This document shows, in pieces, positions 55,498-64,000 of a stretch of 64,000 nt of DNA. A program made the position numbers and the translations under genes. How positions within the stretch are numbered: the first letter of the stretch is position 1; the number at the start of each line of letters is the position of its first letter. The notes under the pieces are model-generated. The model was not told where the DNA came from, made no database searches, and saw only the letters and a list, made by a program, of their open reading frames with translations. This stretch comes from Bryoerythrophyllum caledonicum (Eukaryota > Streptophyta > Bryopsida > Pottiales > Pottiaceae). The DNA lies in contig OZ020514.1 in assembly GCA_963971425.1 (NCBI GenBank), positions 18,263,406-18,327,405 of the forward strand. The letters are read 5' to 3'.

Positions 55498-57219
55498 CAT
55501 TGTATCTCCCAATCCCAGCACGGGTGAGATACTAAAGACTCTTCCAGATCCGGTGACACCACCGACCATGCACCTGCCAGATCCTCCGACAGAAGTCGAT
55601 CCCTAGGCACCACCCAAGTCCGTATCCCAAAGACTGGCGCCCGGACCAAGGAGTCTCTCCGAAAGCTACAGGGACTTGGTCCAAGAGACCAAAACAGCTT
55701 CCGGGCCGGAACAACCAATACCTCCAGTTCCGGAAGGTTCACCAAAAGAACCACCTCCACCTCCAGATTCCAGAGCTCCGGCAGCAAGGGTTTCTACAGT
55801 GGCTGGACCATCGACCCGGAAGGACAACTCTTTGCCGGCAACAGTGAAGAAGGCCAACGGCAAGCAGCGGGCTTCGATGGAGATCTCCTTCTCGCGCAGA
55901 AGTGGGAGAAATTGGGCACCAGGTGCCCCGACTTAGGTTAATACTTAGGTGTAGTAGTTTTGGGCTGTAATTCCAAACCGGCAGCGACTAACGATGGGGC
56001 TCCAGTGTACCCAGCTGTGGGCGGAACCAACTGCCAATTTTTGTAGTCAGGATAGGAAAATTTGGATTCTAGAAACTTTTCGAGATTACAGGATCAGAGA
56101 TCCGATCTGGAACTTTTCCGGATTTCTCGGATCTTTTAGATAAGATCTAGCGGATTTCCAGTAAATGGCTGGAAGGCTAAGTTTAGAAGGAGCTTAGTTT
56201 GTACTTCGTAGTGGGGTTTTGGGAAAAACCCTCATCTTGTTTTTCTCACGTTGAATATACTTCGCACCTTCTTGCCAGATTTGCTTCCATGTACTTTGGT
56301 GTAGAGTGTAGACTTTGTGCGTAACAGATCCATTCTTGTAGGTGTAATTGTGTAAGTATTCTTCCGGAAGTAGAGTGATAACTTTGTTTGCTAGAGGGAA
56401 AATCAGTCAGGATCCGTATCCAGAGATTGCTTGGAAGAGCTAGAGGGCTATTGCGGAGGTGTTCTTGGTAGTCTTCAGGGTCCGGAAGTAGCAAGGAGGG
56501 GAAGAGATGAACTGCAGAGGCATTCTTGGTATTCTCTAGGACACAGAGGAATCCGTGTTAAACTAGATTCCGGTCAAAGCCGGAGTTTTCCCCCAAGATA
56601 GGAAAAAGCCTGATGCATAGGTCTAGACGGAATACCCCTAGCGAGTGGTAACATTGACTCCGGAGAATTGCAACAACACTTACCGAAATGTCGTTGTTGT
56701 CCGGACTTGTCTCTGTGTGACTGCGTCCGGAAGACCATCTCGATGTTGTGAGAGTCTAAGTCTAGTAGGAGCAATCAAATCACCGATTAACAGAGTAGGA
56801 AGAGTGGTGTTCGGTCACTATAAGTTCCGGGCAGTGGGTGTCTAGCCACTTAAAGTCACAAGGCAGTGGGGAATCCGGCCACTTATACAAAATAGGATCA
56901 GTGGCCTTCCCGTCACTCGCTTAAGCCGTCTTGAAGACTCTCTGAGGGGAAGCGGAGAATAATCAAACTATCCTCCGGTTGTCCAGAACCTAGTTCCGGC
57001 AATCATTGTACAAATTCCGGACTCCAGAAGGATCCGGATCCATAATACATAAGTGGGGTTGAATAGCTAACCCATGAACAATTGATGTGATAGTTTAGTT
57101 TGGGGAATATTCGGAGAAGAACATTAGGTCTCTATGGGAACAAAAGCAGAGCGGTTTTGGAAGCATTTAGTGACGATTAGGTGCATTCCAGAGGAATATT
57201 GTCTCTACAAACTGCAACA

Positions 57220-57517
57220 CTACCATCCATAGTCTAAAAGCCCTCTACTGCAGAGTTGTCATTGCGAAGCTCCACGACTGTTTCACCATCGCAACGCGAG
57301 CATCTGAATCTCTTTTATTGATGTGCGTGAGGATCATCGTCGTCGGAATTTATGGTTGGGCCACTTGTAGGACAAAGAACTCGACTCGGAACAACAAACG
57401 CCGGTGTTGATAAAGAGCGTCCTGGAACATACGTGTCTAGAAACGGTTGTACAACCACGTTCGGATCTTGTGCCTCTATTCCAATGAGAGGACGTCTACG
57501 AGGCCTTGAGGATGATG
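57220..57517 (-). pseudogene. Middle fragment of the gene interrupted by A, B and C
   Basis: The minus strand reads SSRPRRRPLIGIEAQDPN then VVVQPFLDTYVPGRSL and INSDDDDPHAHQ, after which stops appear. Five bases TGATG at 57513-57517 are the target duplication of B. No family recognised; the composition suggests a disordered, Pro-rich C-terminal region of a larger protein. Confidence 0.45.
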
Positions 57518-60500
57518 TGTGGAACTCCGTTCCCACATGATTCCGGAAGTTAACCTTAAAATCCGGCAAAAACAAAAAAAATTAGTTAAGTAGTTACGAT
57601 AGTTTGTGCTAGAATCCAACCTATAGTCTTCATGTAAAAATATAGACGGATGGATCCGGCTACAAACCCTAAATGAGCCTAAAACTGCAAAATGAAGAGC
57701 CGGAGTAGTTAACGGAATTCCGGGACAGTCTGTCATCCGGAACTGTCATCCGGAGCTGTCACCATCAACTGTCATCATGAGCCGTACTAACGGCCAGACA
57801 ACAAAAGGCTGTGGCTCGAGGGGAAACTCTTTCTTTTCGTTTCTTCTTTGCGTATAGAGGCTGCGCTCCAGCACGCTCTCTTTCTCTCTCATCCTTTCTC
57901 TCTCACTCTTGCGGTTTTCTAAACCGCTCTCCGTAAGGGTTTGGAGCTTAGAAGGTTAGAACGGACGTGCATCCGTTATGGAGGGTTTTGGTGAGGTTGG
58001 TGCGTGCAGGGACAACGTTGAGAGACTGTGAGGAAGTAGGCAGGACTCATGAAGACGGTCCCAATGGCAAAGAAGAAGAGAACGGATAGAGATGGTTGTG
58101 GACGGAGAGACGAAGAACCGGCCTTTGCGCTCCCTCCCTTGACACGCGTTATTCCGGACATCCCAGCAGACCTAGAAGATTACAACCTGCAGAAGGAGAG
58201 CCTGAAGACGATGGGGTGCAAAGGTTTGCTTGAAGTCGCCTGGGGCATCCAGGAGGAGGTCTACGTCCGGGAGCTTCAAGGCACTCCGGACAAGAAGTAC
58301 AAGAAGTCGATGCAGGCCCATCCGGAGCTCTTGGGAGTTTTGGAATGGACTCAAGCATACGACTTCCGAGCCAGCCACACCAAGGTGGTGGAACGGCGAG
58401 ACGAGTTCTTGGCGGAGGAGTTTAGGGGACAAGCCGACCCGAAGGAAGGATATAACATGCAAGACCTTCCGCACCAGGATGCCTAGCTGGTGCTAGGATT
58501 TTTAAACCCTATTTTCTATCCGGAAAAGCCGAGGCGCGTGGTGGCAAAATAGGCATGTACATTCCTCGGAGCACTCTCGAAGAAGATCGTTGTAGACTGG
58601 GGGACGCTTATGACCGAGATGATCAACCGTCTCGTGGCCAACCTTCAGAAGGTGAAGAAAATCGGCAATACCCCTGGCCTCATATGTGGTGCACCTCTAC
58701 TATCACCACCAGCAGCTCACTCCGGCGGAGGTGAGACAGTACGACAAAGTACTCAACCTCGAGAAGTACGAAGGTGAAGAGTCGGAGGAAGAATCCAGAG
58801 GGAAGGAGCCTGTGCCGAAAGCAACAATCGGAGGTACTCCGGAAGGCAGGAGGACCGAGAAGAGACCTCGGGGGAAGGAGCGAGTGCCGGAGAGTCCGGA
58901 CATACGCAGCTCCTCCGCATCGTCCAGAGAAGACGAGTCCGGACCATCAGCAGAAACTAGCCGGAAGAAGAGGAAGATTGACCAGGAGGACTCGAAGGGT
59001 CAATTGAAGCAGATGGACGAACTCACGCGCAAGATTGGCTGGAGAGTTGGCGTCTTTAAGGAGACCAACTACATCATCTCCACCAGCGTAGAACAAATCT
59101 TCCGGAGTCTGGAAGTCGACCGGTTGGAGGATGCCATCAACAAGGTGGAGGAACTCCGGAGAAGGGAGACCGACACGAAGGCGCTGCATCTTCAAATCTC
59201 CACCATGTACAAGGCCAACACGGAGATGGAGAAGAAGATGAAGCACTACCTTCAGGAGATAGCTCTGGCCGTGGTGGCCCGGAAACAGGCGGAGGCAAAG
59301 GCCAATGCATCCGCAGCTGCCCTAACGAAGGTCCGGAAGGCCCTGGAATTTCCGGTTGACGTGATCAATCGGAGCCAACTCTTCACGGAACTGGTGGAGA
59401 AGAAGGAGAAGGTGACCGGAGCCAACATTATCCGGTTTCACTTGGACCAAGCAGAAAAGATGGGCCATACCTGGGAGCAGATGAAGTTGCTGGTCGACAA
59501 CATCACCCAAGTGCTTCCGAAAGACCCAGCAGCACCAGCACCGGAAGGAGCCACGACCCAGGAACGAACCACGGCCCCTCCGGAACCACCACAACCCAAG
59601 ACAACTCCAGCTCCGGATACCTCAAAGAATCCAGAGTCCCTAGACACTCCATCACCTCGGACACCGTCGGTGAGTATCGCAACTCCCAACCCTAGTACGA
59701 GTGAGATTCAGAAGAAGTTGCCGATCTGTTGTCGCCATCCAACATGCGCCTGCCAGATCCTCCGGCAGAAGACGACTTTCCGGCACCACGGAAGTCCGTG
59801 TCCCGGAGATTGGCACCCGGACTAAGGAGTCCTTCCGGAAGCTACAAGGACTTGGTTCAGAGACCAGGTCAGCTTCCGAGACAAAACCACCAGCACCTCC
59901 GGTGCCGGAAGGTTCACCGAAACAGCCCCCTCTACTATTGGACTCCAGGACACCGGTGGCTAGCGTTTCTCCAGCAACGAGACCATCAACCCGGAAGACC
60001 AACCTTTCGCCGGCAACGTCTAAGATAGCAAAGCGCAAGCAACGAGCTGCGGTGGAGATTTCTCTCTCTCGTAGGAGTGGGAGAAATCGGGGGCCGGGTG
60101 CACCGACCTAGGTTAGTTAGGTGTAGTTTTCTATTTGGGGTCTAGATTCCGGATCAACAACGATTCACGATGGGGCCCCAAGTGCACCCAGCTACTGACG
60201 GAATTGACTGCCCATTTTTGTAGTTAGAATGGGGATTCCGGAGCCGGAAACATTTCCGAGATTTTGGGATCTGAATTCCGATCTGGAACTTTTTCCGGAT
60301 TTCTCGGATCTTTTAGATAAGATCTAGCGGATTTCCAAAGCTAAGGTTAGAAGGGACTTAGTTAGTACTTAGTAGTGAGGTTTTGGGGAAAAACCTTTCA
60401 TCTTGTCCTTCTCGCTCTGAATACACTTCAAACCTTATCACCAGACTTGCTTCCTTGTATACTTTGGTGTAGAGTGTAGACTTTGTGTGAGGCAGATCCG

Positions 60501-61389
60501 TTCTTGTTAGTGTGATTATGTGAGAATTCTTTCGGAAAGCAGAGTGGTAACCTTGTGCGGTAGAGGGGAAACCGGTCAGGATTTGTGTCAGGAGATTGCC
60601 TGGGAGAGCTGGAGGGCTATTGCACAGGTGTGCCTGGTAGACTCTAGGGTCCGAAAGTAGGCAAGACGGGAAGAGATGAACTGTAGAGGTGTTCCAGGAC
60701 ATCTCTAGGAAACGGAAGTATCCATGTTAACCTGGATTTTGGTCAAGGCCGGAGTTCTCCCCCAAGATAGGAAAAAGCCTGATGCGTAGGTCTAGACGAA
60801 AGATCCTTGACGACTGGTAACCTCTGTCATGGAGAAGTACAATCATACATATCGGAATGTCGTTGTAGTCCGGATTTGCCTCTGTGTGACCGCATCCGGA
60901 TGGCCATCTAAATGTCGTGAGAGTCTAAGTCTAGCAACAACAATCAAATCACCAGTTAGCAAAGTAGGAGAGTGGTGTTTGGTCACTATAAGTATGGACA
61001 GTGGGTGCCTAACCACTTTAAGTCACAGGGCAGTGGGAAATCTAGCTACTTAAACAAAATAAGATCAGTGGACTTCGGTCACTTGCTTAAAAACTCTAGG
61101 AGACTTTCTGACGAGGAACAAAGACAAATCAAACTACCCTCCGGACTTCCAGAAATTACTTTCCGTAAGACGTTGTACAAAATCCGGACTTCGGAAGGAT
61201 CCGGATCCCTACTACATAAGCAAAGAGCATAGCTAACCTTTGAAACGATTGTTGTGATAGTTTAGTATTTGGGAGTGTTTGGAAAGAACCTTTGGTCTCT
61301 GTGGGAACAAAACTGGAGCGGTTACTTTGGAAGCATTTAGTGACAACTAGGTGCATTCCGGAGGAATACTGTCTCTACGAACTACAACA
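57518..61389 (+). mobile_element. Gag-like element B
   Basis: It starts TGTGGAACTCCGTTCCCACA and ends CGAACTACAACA, with a perfect duplication TGATG (57513-57517, 61390-61394). Length is 3872 bp. Leader with CT-rich run, gag-like gene 58049-60111, then about 1.3 kb of non-coding sequence with CTGTGGGAAC about 85 bases from the end. As in A there are no LTRs and no pol. Its own duplication shows it inserted independently of A. Confidence 0.85.
58049..60111 (+). pseudogene. Gag-like protein of element B, broken
   Basis: The frame starts MKTVPMAKKKRTDRDG and ends SLSRRSGRNRGPGAPT. The first 145 codons are open to TAG at 58484 (CAG in A and C); another TAG at 58550 replaces Trp. A one-base gain near 58660 shifts the frame. 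From 58686 a 379-codon frame covers the distal part of the helical domain, the acidic linker, an NLS-like SRKKRKID, and the coiled coil with LEFPVDVINRSQLFTELVEK and MGHTWEQMKLLVDNI. A further shift near 59720 precedes the tail. Apart from these breaks this copy is well kept. Confidence 0.65.
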
Positions 61390-61800
61390 TGATGCTTCGC
61401 CGTTGTTTCTTCCTCCACGGCCTCTAGCCGCTCCACAGCCTCTAGACCCTCCACGGGCATTAGTCATTCCACTGCCCTGTTGATATTGTTCCATCGGATG
61501 AATAGGGCCCGCTCTAGTGGCCAAAGGGGGTCTGCTGTTTTTGGCAGTAGGAGCGAAAGTATTTAGACCCGTCCCCTCAACGCCTACACTTTGTTGGCAA
61601 GGTCCATACATGGCATTTGCCGTTCTAGGAGAAGAGGAATTCCGGAAAGCGGCATTGGTGTATTCTGGTCATTAATAACAGTAGGCAACACCACAATCAG
61701 AGATGGTTGTTGCTCAAGGTCCTCTGTGAATGCAAAAGCATCAGAGGGATCTACATATTCTTGGTCAAAATGCCTTTGCTAATTAACAAATCTTTCCTTT
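61390..61800 (-). pseudogene. Upstream fragment of the gene interrupted by A, B and C
   Basis: The minus strand reads QRHFDQEYVDPSDAFAF with TEDLEQQPSLIVVLPTVIN, then after a frame change MYGPCQQSVGVEGTGLN and a Gly/Arg-rich GGSRGCGAARGRGGRNNGEA that continues into 57517. Bounded by B on the left and C on the right. Unrecognised; the Gly/Arg-rich part is RGG-like. Confidence 0.45.
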
Positions 61801-64000
61801 TGTGGAACTCCGTCCCCACATGGTGCCGGAAGTTAACCATAAATTCCGGCCAAAACAAAAAATAAGTTCAGTAGTTACGATAGTTCGTCCTAGAATACAG
61901 CCTATAGTCTTGATGTAAGAATAAAGTCGGATGGGCCTGATTGCAAACCCTAATTAAGCCTAAAGCTGCTAAAAACAAAGCCGGAGTAGTTACCGGAATT
62001 TTGGGTCAGTCAGTTATCCGAAACTGGCAGCCAGAACTGTCACCATCAACTGTCATGATAATGCCGTACTAACGGCCAGACTACTTAAGGCTTGGGTTCG
62101 GAGGGAAAATCTTACTTTTTATTTCTTCTTCGCGTGTTGAAGTTCCGCTCCAACGCTTTCTCTCTCTCTTTCTCTCTCTCCTCCTCACTCTTACGGTTTT
62201 CTTACTGCTGGCCGTTAGGGTTTGGCGCTTAGACAGTTAGAACGGACGTGAGTACGTTAGGGAGAGTTTTGGTGAGGTTGGTGTGTGCAGGGACAACATT
62301 GAGGGACTGTGAGGTAATAGGCAGGCCTCATGAAGATGGTACCTATGGCGAAGAAGAAGAGGACAAACAGAGATGGGCGTGGCCGGAGAGACGAAGGGCC
62401 GGCAGTTGCGCTCCTACCCTTGACCCGCGTTCTTTCGGACATCTTAGAAGACATGGATGAGTATAACCTGCTGAAGGCGAGCCTGAAGACAATGGGGTGC
62501 GAGGATTTGCTCGAAGTTCCCTGGGGCATCCGGGAAGAGGTCTACGTCCGGAAACTTGTAGGCACCCCGGACGAGAAGTACAAGGGATTGATGAGAGCCC
62601 ATCCGGAAGTCTGGGGAGTCCCGAAATGGTCTCAGGCGTACGACTTCCGGGCTGGCCGCACCAAGGTGGTGGAATGGCGGGACGAGTTCCTGATAGACAA
62701 ATTTGGAGGACCGGCAGACCCGAAGGACGGCTACAACCTACAAGACCTTCGGCACCTGGACGCCCAGCTCGTGCTAGGGTTTTTAAACCCTATCTTCTAT
62801 CCGGAAAAGCCGAAAAGGGTAGTGGCGCAGTGGGCTTGCACCTTCCTCCGAGCGCTCCGAGAGAAGATAGTCGTGGACTGGGGTACGCTCATGACCAAGC
62901 TAATCAACCGCCTGGTAACCAATCTCCAGAAGGAAAAGAGATCAGCAACACCTCTAACCTTATATGTGGTGCACCTCTACTGTCACCACCAGCAGCTAAC
63001 TCCGGCGGAGGTTAGGTAGTACGACGAAGTCCTCAACTTCCAGAAATACGGAGGTGATGAGTCGGAGGAAGAAGAGTCCGGAGCGAAGGAGCCGGTTTCG
63101 GAAGGGACCACCGTACAAACTCCGGAAGGCAAGAGGGCTAAGAAGAGGCCTAGGGAGAAGGAGCCCGAGCCGGAGAGTCTGGGCATCCACAACTTCTCCG
63201 CATCGTCCGGAGAAGACGAGTCTGGATACTCAGCAGAAACCAGCCGGAAGAGGGGGAAAGTTGACCAGGGGGACTCCAAGGGTTAGCTCAGGCAAATGGA
63301 CGAGCTCTCGCGCGAGATCGGTTGGAGAGTTGGCCCCCTTAAGGAAACAAACTACATCATCACCACCAGCGTAGAGCAACCTGCAAGAGCCTCGACGTCG
63401 ACAGATTGGAGAACGCCATCGACGGGGTGGAGAAACTCCCGAGCCGGGAGATGGGCACGAAGGCGCTGCACACCCAAATCTCCTCCATGTACAAGGCCAG
63501 CACGGAAATGGAGAAGAAGGTGAAGCAATATCTCGCAGAGGCAACTCTGGCAGTGACGGCCCGGAAACTGGCTGAGGCAAAGGCCAATGCTTCTACAGCT
63601 GCCATGATTGAGGTCCGGACGGCCCTGGAATTTCCGAGTGACGTAATCAACCGGAGCCGACTCTTCACCAAATTGGTGGAGAAGAAGGAGAAGGTCACCA
63701 TGGCCAACATCATCCGATTCCTCCTAGATCAAGCGAATAAGATGGGGCGGACCTGGGAACAGATGAAGCTGCTGGTCGACAACTTTACCGAGGAGCTTCC
63801 GGACGACCTAGCAGCACCAGCACCGGAAGAAGCCGCGACCGCGGAGCGGACCACAGCCCCTCCGAAAGCATCGGCAAGACCACTCCAGCTCCGGGCACCT
63901 CAGCAAATCCGGAGTCTCTCAACACTCCGTCACCTCGGACACCGACGGAGGATATCTTACTTCCCAATCCGAGTACGAGTGAGATCCTGAAGAAGCTTCC
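61801..64000 (+). mobile_element. Gag-like element C, runs off the window
   Basis: It starts TGTGGAACTCCGTCCCCACA, preceded by CCTTT, which should be its target duplication. Leader with CT-rich run at about 62157-62182. The 3' end lies beyond position 64000. Confidence 0.8.
62330..64000 (+). pseudogene. Gag-like protein of element C, partial and broken
   Basis: The frame starts MKMVPMAKKKRTNRDGRG and stays open for 229 codons, giving the most complete N-terminal domain: LKTMGCEDLLEVPWGIREE, HPEVWGVPKWSQAYDFRAG, LGFLNPIFYPEKPKRVVAQ, VDWGTLMTKLINRLVTNLQ and YVVHLYCHHQQLTPAEVR. TAG at 63017 (CAG in B) and 63284 (CAG in A) then interrupt it, and a frameshift lies near 63385. The coiled coil from 63406 (LEFPSDVINRSRLFTKLVEK, MGRTWEQMKLLVDNF) is open. 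The Pro-rich tail runs off the window. Confidence 0.65.

Larger units (their letters stand above)
53721..55936 (+). pseudogene. Gag-like protein of element A, broken
   Basis: The frame starts MKTVLIAKNK and ends with a basic tail SRRSGRNWAPGAPT. The conserved N-terminal domain reads SLKTMGCDSFFEVAWGIREE, GVPEWTRTYKFQAGRTKVVE and LGFLNPIFYPEKSKQVVAM. Stops include TAG near 53811, TGA at 54222 (Trp in C), TAG at 54383 (Gln in B and C), two in the coiled-coil part, and a frameshift near 54250. The coiled coil reads LTFPMDTVNQSLFFTKPMEK. The MITE at 55335 interrupts the Pro-rich tail. Same layout as D2, so the same unknown gag-like role applies. Confidence 0.65.
53158..57219 (+). mobile_element. 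Gag-like element A
   Basis: It starts TGTGGGAATCAGTTCCCACA and ends CAAACTGCAACA, with a perfect 5-bp duplication CTACC (53153-53157, 57220-57224). The first 20 bases form a small inverted repeat, and a related TATGGGAAC word lies about 85 bases from the 3' end. The leader has a (CT)n run and then a gag-like frame (53721-55936). The 3' region of about 1.2 kb is non-coding. No LTRs, primer-binding site or pol were found; TG..CA ends plus 5-bp duplications are typical of LTR integration. It contains a 163-bp MITE. Confidence 0.85.

Noticed and set aside
53158-61389. A and B as the two LTRs of one retrotransposon
   Set aside because: Each has its own perfect, different 5-bp duplication, and the sequence between them is a gene fragment that continues outside both.
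1-64000. tRNA, rRNA and other structured RNA genes
   Set aside because: Scanning by eye for T-loop and box motifs on both strands gave no convincing candidate; a covariance-model search would be needed for certainty.

Overview
The window looks like repeat-dense nuclear DNA of a land plant or close relative. Supporting signs are spliceosomal introns with GT..AG borders and consistent phase, Ty3/gypsy pol, TG..CA long terminal repeats, and a degenerate TTTAGGG block at about 40.9 kb. From remembered family resemblance (DUF7869-like protein, FCP1-like phosphatase, the recurrent gag-like protein) a bryophyte, perhaps a liverwort, is my guess. That assignment is inference. Almost nothing here is an intact gene; the window is a stack of nested transposons.

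Layout. 1-11180: right-hand part of a putative large terminal-inverted-repeat (TIR) transposon carrying a four-exon gene for a ParB-like/DNA-methyltransferase protein and an FCP1/NIF-like phosphatase gene; short AGCTCGA palindromes lie in every coding-region intron. 11181-17925: an old gag-like element (minus strand) split by a younger relative, D1 (11961-15802). 17930-18888: retropepsin joined to the start of a cytosine-5 DNA methyltransferase, plus strand. 18889-28390: a decayed minus-strand retroelement with 3' LTR, polypurine tract and long coiled-coil gag-like gene. 28431-31660: Ty3/gypsy pol with most of the integrase core deleted. 31668-35220: another gag-like relative, E. 35221 to about 41.2 kb: left-hand part of a second copy of the TIR transposon, with a broken DUF7869-like gene (possible transposase) and a 123-bp tandem array with one palindrome per unit. 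41223-45015: D2, nearly identical to D1. 46556-49935: relative F, interrupted by an unknown 2.5-kb element, H. 50448-52897: an LTR with a 612-bp insertion. 52898-64000: three gag-like elements A, B and C in the same orientation, each inserted separately into one unrecognised gene.

How the parts fit. A 163-bp MITE inside element A (55335-55497) has one end like the right end of transposon copy 1, the other end like the left end of copy 2, and one perfect AGCTCGA palindrome in its interior. This links the two large fragments into one proposed family: TIR, DUF7869-like gene, divergent methyltransferase and phosphatase genes, TIR, with palindromes throughout. Nearly every gene has nonsense codons, and where paralogues can be compared these are mostly CAG to TAG or TGG to TAG/TGA, as expected from deamination of methylated cytosine.
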